Positions 45,682 through 53,466 of a DNA stretch of 64,000 nucleotides are shown here, piece after piece; the stretch's first letter is position 1; every line of letters begins with the position of its first letter. Under the pieces are notes generated by a model. It made no database searches, was not told where the DNA came from, and was given only the letters and a program-made list of their open reading frames with translations. Where the stretch lies: NCBI GenBank assembly GCA_002422315.1, contig DIUJ01000063.1, forward strand, positions 12,483 to 76,482, given 5' to 3'. The position numbers and the translations under genes are program-made. This stretch comes from Bacteroidetes bacterium UBA6161. Lineage in GTDB: Bacteria; Bacteroidota; Bacteroidia; NS11-12g; UBA955.

Positions 45682-48402
45682 TTACTCTTTAATCCAAATT
45701 ATGGTCTTGGATATTAAAGAAAATTTGATGTTTAGCAAATATGCTCCCGAAGGAAAATCGGAACAATCTAAATTCAATGGAATACCACCTTGAACATGTC
45801 TTTTTTCTTTTCTGTAGCAATTACCATAAATGTCAAAGAAGGATAATTCTACATCTCCATTATTTGGCATGACAACATATAGCATAGCTTGCGATGGATT
45901 TGGATATAGGCTGAAAATAGAACACCCTTTTAGATTTGTTGTTTCTTTTTCTGTACAAATTAATTCTTGGGAGCCTTGTTTGCAACATACCTTGTAAACA
46001 GTTGGCTCAAAAGACAAACTAGAGTCATAAAAGCTATTCTGATTAGAAGATATTAAACATTTCATCCATCCCTTTGATGGGCTCCATTTCTGAAGTTCAA
46101 AATACGCCTCTTCTGGCTTTTTTTCCATGTCCCACTCTACTAATGTATACTTCAAATTTGGAGTTATATTTAGATTTAAAGCACTAATGGCGGGTAAAAT
46201 ACTCATATTTCCTGCTCCAATTCCAAACAACCCATAGCCAGAACATTGGGAAGAAGAAAGAATCGGAGAAATTACATTGCCCATAGTTTGCAATGGATTC
46301 CCAGCAAGCAACCAAGTAGTTCCTGAATTATTTTGGAGCAATACCAAATCACACAAACTGGAGGCGCCCTGAATTCCTGTAGTTTCGATTGAAAAATCAT
46401 AAATTCCCCCTGAAAGAGAATTTGAATCTGTGAGAAGGACATGCCAAAATGGGTTGGTTGTATTTACCGAAAATGCCGCACAAGAACCAACGGAAGGCAC
46501 AGAAATTGGAAGTCCTCCAACACCCATTCCAGAGTTAACAAAGAGTGCATCTATAGTTCCAGCAGCGCTTGGTGCTGTTGTAAATTCCACTTTAACAAGA
46601 TGATTGGTATTGCTTCCTCTTAGAGGAAAAAGCGAAGACGAATTGCCTGAATTTGTTCCATTAAACCATCGCCTCACTCTTCCTGTTATGCCCCCTTGAC
46701 TATAAGAAATGCTTCCCAAATTACTTGTATTTATTCCAATTTCTATATACGCCCCGTTGCATTGTATATTTCCGCCCATCAAAGTCAAGGTATTTATAAT
46801 ACTTATCTTCTCTGACAAAAAAATCTCTGAAGTACTTTGCATAATTAGATTTCGAATGTTTCCTAAAAATAATTGGGCAGGAAGCATTATTGGATTTGAA
46901 TTTCTAAACCTAATAGTACCTGTTTGAGCATCTATTGTTCCGGCACCTTTCTTTATGCTATCGCCAATAACTGTCAATATTTGGTTGCCTACTTCTAAAT
47001 TTCCAGCTATTAAATTCAGATTCTCTACATAGGTATTGCTGTTAAGTATTACAGTGCCTGCTAATATTATTTTATCAAAAACTCCAGAAATGCTGCATTT
47101 ATTTGGCGATACAGCAAAGCTAATATCATCTAAAGCAAACTCATCTCTGGAACCGGTACCAGAGTTATCTGTACAAACCCACCTTATATACATAAAGTTG
47201 CCATCCGGAATTAAAATAGAGCCTAGATTTAATCTGTATAAATTTGCTTTCCATGCAGGGCTTGTAACACTTTGTTGGGTACTTAAAAAAGTGGAATTAG
47301 GTACTGGGAAAAAAACGCGATTGTTATAGGAATACGTAAGTTGGAAACTTGAAGAACGATTCTGATCATTTCGTTCCCACAGCCTATACATAATTTCTAG
47401 ACCAAGTATTGCATTGCCTGTTTGATTTTGTATTTTTAAGGTTGCAGAACCTGGCGCCCAATCTCCTGTGCCAGGCTGAAATCCAAGTGCATAATTACCC
47501 GGCAAAACTTCAAATGCATACATCCCGCCTATCCCTATTCCTCCTGTAGATGTGCCTCTTGCAAAGTCTCCTGAAGTCTGTGATTGACCAAATAATTGGT
47601 TGCCTTCGCTCCAACCTAAAAAGGACCACGCTTGCGCATTTAGTTGGCCGCTAGATGGAGCAGTAGATATTCCAGAACCATTATAGACGCCTAAATTCAC
47701 ACCCGAAACCGTATTGTCAAAATCTATAGAATACACTTGATTGGTTTGGGCAATTTGTAAGCCTTGTGGTATTGTAGAAATACATTCCCCGAGCAACATT
47801 AAATCAAATCCCGTCTGATTGTTTATATACCAGTTTCCAGAACTAGAACTAGCGCCCCACAATACGAGCCTCATAGCAACCTGAGTATTAGGGGCAATAT
47901 TTTGCAAATCAGCAATAGCCTTTAGGTTTACACTCGTCTGAGGATTCCCTGTTGCAGTAGTATTTGTACCCCATGTAATTGCAGAACCAATATTAACCCA
48001 AAGACCGCTTGCTATTTGATATTGCCATTGGCCAGATGATGGGCCAGAGCTAGACAAACGAACAGTATAAGGAGCTATTTCTGTGAGAGAAAGTCTATAG
48101 CCCGTATTTGTAAATATTGAAAAAAACACATAATCCCCTTGACTAATTGCATTTGCCAAAGAAGTTTCGGCTAACCCATTTCCTCCCCAACAAGCACTAG
48201 CTCCTGTCCCACTTGTAGTTATACCAGGGGCTCTTTCTATGTCACCTACTGTAGCATTAGCATGCGATAAGCTTGGGGAAAGAGGGGATACCCCAAATGA
48301 TGTAGAGGCAGACACTTCCCATGCAGCAAGTGTATCTTGGCTATTTGATGTAAATGTAAAAGAAACGAAAATAACTAACACAAGGATCTGATGTATTTTC
48401 AT
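45682..48402 (-). CDS. large secreted surface protein with T9SS-type C-terminal domain
   Basis: 906 residues from the ATG at 48402, with signal peptide MKIHQILVLVIFVSFTFTSN; the frame could be extended to a TTG at 48426 but a TATTTTTG element overlaps that position (48424-48431). The N-terminal region is rich in Ser, Gly, Asn and Thr with lamin-tail/jelly-roll-like beta strands; the middle (about 445-540) has repeated NLNLIAGNLEVGNQILTV-type strands suggesting a beta-helix. The last 85 residues (SLYPNPSQAMLYVVMP, ELSFFDIYGNCYRKE, FPSGAYLLNIKF) form a T9SS type A sorting domain. Likely a surface adhesin; no catalytic motif seen. Confidence 0.78.
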   Translation of the reverse strand: MKIHQILVLVIFVSFTFTSNSQDTLAAWEVSASTSFGVSPLSPSLSHANATVGDIERAPGITTSGTGASACWGGNGLAETSLANAISQGDYVFFSIFTNTGYRLSLTEIAPYTVRLSSSGPSSGQWQYQIASGLWVNIGSAITWGTNTTATGNPQTSVNLKAIADLQNIAPNTQVAMRLVLWGASSSSGNWYINNQTGFDLMLLGECISTIPQGLQIAQTNQVYSIDFDNTVSGVNLGVYNGSGISTAPSSGQLNAQAWSFLGWSEGNQLFGQSQTSGDFARGTSTGGIGIGGMYAFEVLPGNYALGFQPGTGDWAPGSATLKIQNQTGNAILGLEIMYRLWERNDQNRSSSFQLTYSYNNRVFFPVPNSTFLSTQQSVTSPAWKANLYRLNLGSILIPDGNFMYIRWVCTDNSGTGSRDEFALDDISFAVSPNKCSISGVFDKIILAGTVILNSNTYVENLNLIAGNLEVGNQILTVIGDSIKKGAGTIDAQTGTIRFRNSNPIMLPAQLFLGNIRNLIMQSTSEIFLSEKISIINTLTLMGGNIQCNGAYIEIGINTSNLGSISYSQGGITGRVRRWFNGTNSGNSSSLFPLRGSNTNHLVKVEFTTAPSAAGTIDALFVNSGMGVGGLPISVPSVGSCAAFSVNTTNPFWHVLLTDSNSLSGGIYDFSIETTGIQGASSLCDLVLLQNNSGTTWLLAGNPLQTMGNVISPILSSSQCSGYGLFGIGAGNMSILPAISALNLNITPNLKYTLVEWDMEKKPEEAYFELQKWSPSKGWMKCLISSNQNSFYDSSLSFEPTVYKVCCKQGSQELICTEKETTNLKGCSIFSLYPNPSQAMLYVVMPNNGDVELSFFDIYGNCYRKEKRHVQGGIPLNLDCSDFPSGAYLLNIKFSLISKTIIWIKE

Positions 48403-48566
48403 GATGAAAAATTTTGGGTTTTTCAAAAATAAGAAACAACAAATACCAAAAAAAGAAACGCATACATAGTTTGGTCGATTTAGAACTAGTTCTATAAGTC
48501 TTGGAAGAGCTCTATATATGTTTTAGTAAGAAAAAAGCTATGTAAACAATTGACATATTTGTATTA

Positions 48567-48610
48567 TAAGTCGCTATAACTATACTTTTTTACCCACTTA
48601 TAGCGACTTA
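48567..48610. repeat. palindromic repeat, copy A
   Basis: TAAGTCGCTATAA (48567-48579) and TTATAGCGACTTA (48598-48610) are perfect 13-base inverted repeats around an 18-base loop that reads CTATACTTTTTTACCCAC. The loop is identical in copy F. Confidence 0.9.
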
Positions 48611-48684
48611 TCGAAGCGCGATGCAACTTCTTGGAGATAATAAATTTTTCTGAGAAAGCTGTTAGATTGGGTTGACCTATAAGG
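48567..48684. repeat. left copy of a ~118-bp direct repeat
   Basis: This segment matches 51937-52054 base by base without gaps, with about 11 mismatches by eye (roughly 91% identity). It includes palindrome A, a 63-base linker and the first bases of the GACCTATAAGGTT hairpin. The two copies are 3370 bases apart and bound the membrane-protein and ATPase genes. Confidence 0.85.
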
Positions 48685-48958
48685 TTTTACCGAACCTTAT
48701 AGGTCTTGATTGCTATGTCGCGTGCTTTCTATGTTGCTTTTTTAAAACCTATAAGGTTTATTTGCAGCGACCTATAAGGTTTTCCCCCGAACCTTATAGG
48801 TTTTGATTGCCATGTCGCTTGCATTCTATGTTGCTTTTTTAAAACCTATAAGGTTTGCTTGCAGCGACCTATAAGATTTTCCCCAACCTCATAGGTCTTG
48901 ATTGCTATGTCGCATGCTTTCCATGTTGCTGTTTAAAAACCTATAAGGTTTCCAAACC
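48674..48958. repeat. three tandem 95-97 bp hairpin units
   Basis: Units begin at 48674, 48769 and 48866. Each starts with an inverted repeat: GACCTATAAGGTT, short loop, AACCTTATAGGTC (48674-48686 with 48693-48705 is perfect). It continues with TTGATTGCTATGTCGC, a GCTTTCTATGTTGCT-like stretch, and ends with a further CCTATAAGGTTT. The third unit carries several substitutions. Its last CCTATAAGGTTT (48940-48951) supplies the final sense codons and stop codon of the membrane-protein gene. Confidence 0.9.
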
Positions 48959-50092
48959 ACCTAAAGACCTATTAATAAGAAATCTACTTAACTTTTGGTT
49001 GAATAGGAACAATAGAATGCCCAATGACAAATGAAGAGTAATATCTTGTTGTGAAGAACTTGAATATCTATTTAAAAAGGGGAGTATATAGAAAGGCAGC
49101 TTATGATACATGCTCCATAAAATCAAGCCAAAAGACATACAGTAAATAATAGAGGAAAATGCCATGTGTGTTATGCTTTCCCCTTTTTTCATCAGTCGAT
49201 TACCTTTTCTAAAATATAGAAAGAGAAATCCTGCAAACAGAATTGTTAATGCCACATAATTGTATGTATTATTCAAATAGGAATGCCCTCCATATACCAT
49301 CAAATCGATTATATAATTCAATAAAAAGTAAACAATAAAACAAAGTGCTGTGTATGTAAAATTTATCTGATTAAAGGAATAAACATTACTAACAATATAT
49401 TTCTTGTACTTTTCATGACCCAAGTGTAGTAGTGATGCTACTAGTATTAGAACGGAATTCCAAAAAACAAATTTCCAATAAAATTTAGCATCAAAAATAA
49501 ACACTTTTGGAGGTGAAATTATTTCTTGAATCATAAAAAGCAGTATTTCAATTCCTGCTATTACAATTATTGAAGCTAGCGTAGTATTAAATAAGATTTC
49601 ATAATTGGTCTTTACTTGATTTAGACTTTCTTTTGTTGGAATTTGAAGATTTACTTTATCAAAATCTCTAAGTTTCTCTTTTATAAAGAGAGGCACTAAA
49701 AAAACAATTAGAGGCACAACATAAATAATCATTACTGGCAATTCCACAATTTCTATTGCATTAATAAATGGAAATGTAAATAACATACCAAACCATATAA
49801 ACAACAAAGTTAGTTTAATAAGTGTTAAATTAGAGAGCAAGTATGATTGTCTTTTAGACTTTAAGAATAGAGATGTAAAAACTACAAACAAAAACAGGTA
49901 AACAAATAAATAGACTATGTAAGGCGTTGACTGTTCCAGTCCTGTTTCATCATAGGGTTGAAAATAGTAAGATGTATAGTTTACGAATGGCAATAAGTAG
50001 TATAATGCCAACACCAAATAAAGAATCTTAAAATTAATTTTTGATTTCATGGTTTTGTCATTATTGGATAATTCCTCCTCCCCACCTTTCAT
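48941..50092 (-). CDS. unknown membrane protein with about ten helices
   Basis: 383 residues (369 if the in-frame ATG at 50050 is used). Hydrophobic segments lie near residues 23-40, 58-78, 88-106, 115-137, 172-190, 208-224, 247-268, 278-295, 310-328 and 350-367. I recognise no family or catalytic motif. The last codons, Glu-Thr-Leu and TAG, are read from the CCTATAAGGTT end of the third tandem repeat, so the C-terminus was shaped by that repeat. CTATAAGGTTT also occurs just upstream of the gene (50150-50160). The codon use and AT content look like the neighbours. The next gene upstream is the repeat-flanked ATPase. Confidence 0.65.
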   Translation of the reverse strand: MKGGEEELSNNDKTMKSKINFKILYLVLALYYLLPFVNYTSYYFQPYDETGLEQSTPYIVYLFVYLFLFVVFTSLFLKSKRQSYLLSNLTLIKLTLLFIWFGMLFTFPFINAIEIVELPVMIIYVVPLIVFLVPLFIKEKLRDFDKVNLQIPTKESLNQVKTNYEILFNTTLASIIVIAGIEILLFMIQEIISPPKVFIFDAKFYWKFVFWNSVLILVASLLHLGHEKYKKYIVSNVYSFNQINFTYTALCFIVYFLLNYIIDLMVYGGHSYLNNTYNYVALTILFAGFLFLYFRKGNRLMKKGESITHMAFSSIIYCMSFGLILWSMYHKLPFYILPFLNRYSSSSQQDITLHLSLGILLFLFNQKLSRFLINRSLGGLETL

Positions 50093-50149
50093 CTTTTAGC
50101 TTTGGTCAAAAAATTCCTCTTCAAATATACAAAAAAGCAGAAATGAGAG

Positions 50150-50162
50150 CTATAAGGTTTTT
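50150..50162. repeat. single CTATAAGGTTT motif upstream of the membrane-protein gene
   Basis: CTATAAGGTTTTT matches the core of the tandem repeats, in the same orientation. With the copy at 48941-48951 it brackets the membrane-protein gene. A short motif, so chance is possible. Confidence 0.45.
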
Positions 50163-50205
50163 AGTAGGCTTTAAAAATACAAATACAATTGCCAAAATTA
50201 TCCAA

Positions 50206-50249
50206 TAACTCGCTATAACTATAATTTTATGCCCACTTATAGCGACTTA
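50206..50249. repeat. palindromic repeat, copy B, at the ATPase gene 3' end
   Basis: TAACTCGCTATAA (50206-50218) and TTATAGCGACTTA (50237-50249); one mismatch from copy A. It ends 10 bases from the ATPase stop codon (50260-50262) and could act as its transcript-end hairpin, although no T run follows. Confidence 0.85.
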
Positions 50250-50259
50250 TAAAAACATT

Positions 50260-51669
50260 CTACTCAAACAAATCTTCCAAAATCAAACTCTGCTGAACCA
50301 TTCCGCTGTAAGCATTAAGCTTGATTCCGTAAGTAGAAATAAAGGTCAAATGTATGGCTTTTGTGCTGTGGCTTTCGTTTTGAAAAACTGCAACTTTATC
50401 TCGCAAAATTTTGTCATAAGACTTGTCGATTACAAACTCACTAATAGAGAATTTCATTTCACAAATATTAATTATGCCATCTCTTCTGTCTATAATTAAA
50501 TCAATCTGAATCTTGCCATTTTCTTTGCTCCTCCATGCAGCAACAGATGAATCGATTCCGCTAATTCCTAATGCACTTTTTATGGAATCAATATGTTGCA
50601 AGCATACCATTTCGAAAGCATATCCCGACCAAGCTCTGCGAGCAGGACTATCAATTCCAGTGCTGTATTTGCTTGTGGTTTTTTTAGAAATAAACTTGTA
50701 GTAAAACATCACATAAAAATCCGTTAACTGATACAAACTATCTCGGTATTTTTTCCCAAAAGGAATATATTTCCTAATAAAACCGCACTGTTCCAATTCT
50801 TCCATCACTTTGCTAATCCCTCCTCCGTTTGGCAGTTTAGCTTCTTTAATAATGTCCTCTCTACTTAGTCCTATCCCTTTTTGTGTCAAAACTCTTAGCA
50901 CACTTTCATAGTGTTCTGGAAAACGAAACAGAGAAGGGAGTAAATTGTCCATTTCTTGACCCAACACTGCATCTTCGCCATAAAACAAAGCGTCTATTGC
51001 TTGGGTTGCGCTCACACCTTTCGAAATCAAATCCCAGTAATGCGGAATACCTCCCAAAGCCATATAGGCTTCTACAATTTGATAACGGTTCCAATGAATG
51101 CCTTTCACTTTTAAGAACATTTCACATTCAGTTAAAGAAAAGGGCTTTATGTGCATCATTTCGCTAATTCTATTGTGCAGTCCTCCTTTGCTACGAATCA
51201 CTTTACCCACAATCCAAGAAGTTGCTGAGCCGCACACAATCAGCACCACATCTGTTCTGGCAGAAGCCCAGGAATTCCAAAAATGTTCGAAGGCGGGTAA
51301 AAAACCTGACTTGGCAGTATCCATCCACGGAAGTTCATCTAAAAAAACAACTTTGCGTTTCTTCTTGCTTTGTTCCAATAAGTCGGCTAGTAGCTGAAAA
51401 GCTTGCAACCAAGTTTGAGGCATTTTGTCGGGTACTTTGTTGCCAAATGATTTTTGCAGAGTATGATAAAAGTTTAGTAGTTGCGTGTGTTTGCCAACAT
51501 TGGCAAGCCCCGTGTGGTAGAAGCTAAATTTTGTTTCAAAATGAGTTCTGATCAGATAGGTCTTCCCAACACGCCTTCTGCCATACACCGCAAGGAATAT
51601 GGACTTATTCGCATGATAGATTTCGTCTAGCCTATTTACTTCTTTTTTCCTGCCAAGTACGCTTCCCAT
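50260..51669 (-). CDS. AAA+ ATPase with C-terminal DUF234 / PD-(D/E)XK-like domain
   Basis: 469 residues. The N-terminal archaeal-type ATPase domain (about 5-230) has Walker A VYGRRRVGKTYLIRTHF, Walker B KVVFLDELPWMD and the sensor stretch VVLIVCGSATSWIVGKVIRS. A winged-helix-like region (about 260-320) follows. The C-terminal DUF234-type region has SGYAFEMVCLQH, QIDLIIDRRDG and ICEMKFS, that is, the Glu, Asp and Glu-x-Lys of a PD-(D/E)XK nuclease signature. No function is established for this family. The ATG at 51669 overlaps the first base of palindrome C; palindrome B lies 10 bases beyond the stop. Palindromes D-F occupy the upstream region and may contain its promoter or operator. Confidence 0.88.
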   Translation of the reverse strand: MGSVLGRKKEVNRLDEIYHANKSIFLAVYGRRRVGKTYLIRTHFETKFSFYHTGLANVGKHTQLLNFYHTLQKSFGNKVPDKMPQTWLQAFQLLADLLEQSKKKRKVVFLDELPWMDTAKSGFLPAFEHFWNSWASARTDVVLIVCGSATSWIVGKVIRSKGGLHNRISEMMHIKPFSLTECEMFLKVKGIHWNRYQIVEAYMALGGIPHYWDLISKGVSATQAIDALFYGEDAVLGQEMDNLLPSLFRFPEHYESVLRVLTQKGIGLSREDIIKEAKLPNGGGISKVMEELEQCGFIRKYIPFGKKYRDSLYQLTDFYVMFYYKFISKKTTSKYSTGIDSPARRAWSGYAFEMVCLQHIDSIKSALGISGIDSSVAAWRSKENGKIQIDLIIDRRDGIINICEMKFSISEFVIDKSYDKILRDKVAVFQNESHSTKAIHLTFISTYGIKLNAYSGMVQQSLILEDLFE

Positions 51670-51712
51670 AAGTCGCTACAAATATATAAAATTACATAGA
51701 TATAGCGAGATA
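51669..51712. repeat. palindromic repeat, copy C (degenerate), overlapping the ATPase start codon
   Basis: TAAGTCGCTACAA (51669-51681) and ATATAGCGAGATA (51700-51712). The right arm has three differences from the consensus. The first T of the left arm is the complement of the A of the ATPase ATG. Confidence 0.7.
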
Positions 51713-51720
51713 TATATTTT

Positions 51721-51764
51721 TAAGTCGCTATAACTATACATTTATGCTCCCTTATAGTGAGTTA
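51721..51764. repeat. palindromic repeat, copy D
   Basis: TAAGTCGCTATAA (51721-51733) and TTATAGTGAGTTA (51752-51764). Copy D begins 52 bases after copy C and exactly 108 bases before copy E. Confidence 0.85.
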
Positions 51765-51828
51765 TACAAAGAATAAATATCGTATCCAATGTTTAATAAG
51801 TCCTAAAATCACGAGACATAATTGCACA

Positions 51829-51872
51829 TAAGCCGCTATAACTATGGATAAAATACCACTTATAGCGATTTA
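51829..51872. repeat. palindromic repeat, copy E
   Basis: TAAGCCGCTATAA (51829-51841) and TTATAGCGATTTA (51860-51872), one mismatch per arm from the consensus. Confidence 0.85.
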
Positions 51873-51936
51873 TATGAAAATAAATAACAAGCTTTATTGA
51901 CCAGACGATGTAAAAAGCGTAAAATGAAATTAGCCT

Positions 51937-51980
51937 TAAATCGCTATAACTATACTTTTTTACCCACTTATAGCGACTTA
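51937..51980. repeat. palindromic repeat, copy F
   Basis: TAAATCGCTATAA (51937-51949) and TTATAGCGACTTA (51968-51980), with the same 18-base loop as copy A. It begins exactly 108 bases after copy E and opens the right copy of the long direct repeat. Confidence 0.9.
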
Positions 51981-52054
51981 TCGAAACGGGGTGTAACTTT
52001 CTGGAGATAGTAAATTTTTCTGAAAAAGCTGTTTGATTGGGTTGACCTATACGG
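51937..52054. repeat. right copy of the ~118-bp direct repeat
   Basis: Gap-free match to 48567-48684 at about 91% identity by eye. It is followed by a single hairpin instead of the three tandem units seen on the left. Confidence 0.85.
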
Positions 52055-52074
52055 TTGGGAAAACCTTATAGGTT
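52044..52074. repeat. single GACCTATACGGTT / AACCTTATAGGTT hairpin
   Basis: GACCTATACGGTT (52044-52056) and AACCTTATAGGTT (52062-52074) form the same kind of hairpin as the left tandem array. It ends 6 bases from the stop codon of the Fe-S protein gene. Confidence 0.8.
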
Positions 52075-52080
52075 GGATAA

Positions 52081-53364
52081 CTACTCCCCCTCTGCCCAGT
52101 TCATCTTCTCACTTTGGGCGAATTGCCAAGGGGCGCCATTGTTTTCCATATTGTTGAACATAATATTCCACTCGGAAGGGCTGTCGGATTTTTCCATTAT
52201 TTGGTATTGGCGCATGCCTACTATAATTTCAACTGGATTGATGTTGATAGGACAAGCCTCTGCGCAGGCATTGCAAGTGGTACAAGCCAAGAGTTCTTCT
52301 TTGCTGATATAACTGTGTAGGTCTTTTTCTTCTGTGGGTGCAGGTAATTTACCATCTCTTATTTTGCCTACTTCTTCCAATCTGTCTCGGGTGTCCATCA
52401 TTACTTTGCGTGGCGACAGAAGTTTGCCAGTGATATTTGCAGGACAAACGGAAGTACATCTACCACATTCGGTGCACGAGTATGCATCCAACAAGTTTTT
52501 CCAATTTAGGTCTTCTACATCCTTTACCCCAAAACGCGGATTTTCTACCACAGGTGGGGTAAAACTAGGGTCTATCATAGCCTTTACTTCGTTGGCAACC
52601 ATTTCGTTGTTGTCGAACTGCCCTTTAGGTTTTAAGTTTGAATAAAATGTATTAGGGAAAGCCAAAAAGATGTGCAAGTGTTTGCTATACGGAACATAAT
52701 TCAAAAATATTAAAATTCCAACAAAATGGAACCACCATGCAGTTTTCATCACTAAGTATGCAGAACTATCCGAAAGGCCAGAAAACAGTGGCGCTATAAA
52801 AGAACTTATAGGCATGCTATGTGATTCTGAAAAATGCCTATCCGTTGCATTCATTATAAGCAATGCTGTCATTAAAACAATTTCTACTATCAAGATGGTA
52901 TTGGCATCAAAAACAGGCCATCCTTTAAGTTCTGGCGATTGAAAACGTGCTATTTTAAGAGTATTTCTACGCAAAAGAAAAACCACACAGGCAATAATTA
53001 CCAGCACTGCAAGTACTTCAAAAAAAGCTATGGCGCTGCTATATAAACTTCCTAAATAAGGAGCAAAAGTTCTATGTTGTGCAGTAAAACCATCTACAAA
53101 AATCTCCAAAACTTCAAGATTGATAAGCACAAAGCCTGCATATACGAGTAAATGGAAAAATGCCGCTACGGGCCTTACTGTCATCTTGCTTTGCCCTAAA
53201 GCTACTTTTGCCATGGTTTTCCATCTCATAGGCTTGTTGTCGCTCAGGTCTATGTCTTTACCTAAGAGCACATTTTTGCGTATTCTGCTAGCGCTCACAT
53301 AGAAAAAATAAAGAGCAACAATACTTAATAAGGCAAAAAATAGGATGGATATATATTGGGTCAT
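52081..53364 (-). CDS. membrane (Fe-S)-binding oxidoreductase, HdrD/GlpC-like
   Basis: 427 residues. The first half is a membrane part with about six helices (for example ILFFALLSIVALYFFYV at the start and VLAVLVIIACVVFLL near 115-130) of the nitrate-reductase gamma or cytochrome-b type. The second half has two 4Fe-4S motifs, CTECGRCTSVCP and CTTCNACAEACP. Such proteins pass electrons between the quinone pool and soluble partners. In other Bacteroidota, from memory, a CCG-domain protein follows directly; here a repeat hairpin starts 6 bases beyond the stop. No promoter was identified in the 102-base gap upstream. Confidence 0.88.
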   Translation of the reverse strand: MTQYISILFFALLSIVALYFFYVSASRIRKNVLLGKDIDLSDNKPMRWKTMAKVALGQSKMTVRPVAAFFHLLVYAGFVLINLEVLEIFVDGFTAQHRTFAPYLGSLYSSAIAFFEVLAVLVIIACVVFLLRRNTLKIARFQSPELKGWPVFDANTILIVEIVLMTALLIMNATDRHFSESHSMPISSFIAPLFSGLSDSSAYLVMKTAWWFHFVGILIFLNYVPYSKHLHIFLAFPNTFYSNLKPKGQFDNNEMVANEVKAMIDPSFTPPVVENPRFGVKDVEDLNWKNLLDAYSCTECGRCTSVCPANITGKLLSPRKVMMDTRDRLEEVGKIRDGKLPAPTEEKDLHSYISKEELLACTTCNACAEACPININPVEIIVGMRQYQIMEKSDSPSEWNIMFNNMENNGAPWQFAQSEKMNWAEGE

Positions 53365-53466
53365 GCTAAGTAAAAATTAAGTTTCAATATTAGTTAAAGT
53401 TTTAAAACAAATAAAATCAAAAAAATATTTATAAAAATGGAGGAGGCGTGAAATTTTAATATAAAG

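Larger units (their letters stand above)
48432..48940. other. intergenic region filled largely by hairpin repeats
   Basis: The first 135 bases hold nothing recognisable. From 48567 on the region consists of one TAAGTCGCTATAA palindrome, a 63-base conserved linker and three tandem 95-97 bp repeats that run into the end of the next gene (separate entries). No coding frame is convincing. Confidence 0.6.

Noticed and set aside
45576..45719. 47-codon plus-strand frame between the convergent T9SS genes
   Set aside because: It overlaps the end of the 906-residue gene, has no ribosome-binding site or promoter and looks accidental.
50260..51669. ATPase gene as a transposase of a classical insertion sequence
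   Set aside because: No DDE, HUH, serine or tyrosine recombinase motif is visible and no terminal inverted repeats with target duplication were found; the domains are AAA+ and DUF234.
51669..51980. Regularly spaced repeats that resemble a CRISPR array
   Set aside because: The 44-base units are imperfect palindromes with loops, only four in a row, the 64-base spacers are too long, and no cas gene is present.
51721..51980. The exact 108-base spacing of copies D, E and F as a tandem duplication
   Set aside because: The two 64-base spacers between the copies agree at only about 40% of positions, near the level expected by chance in AT-rich DNA.
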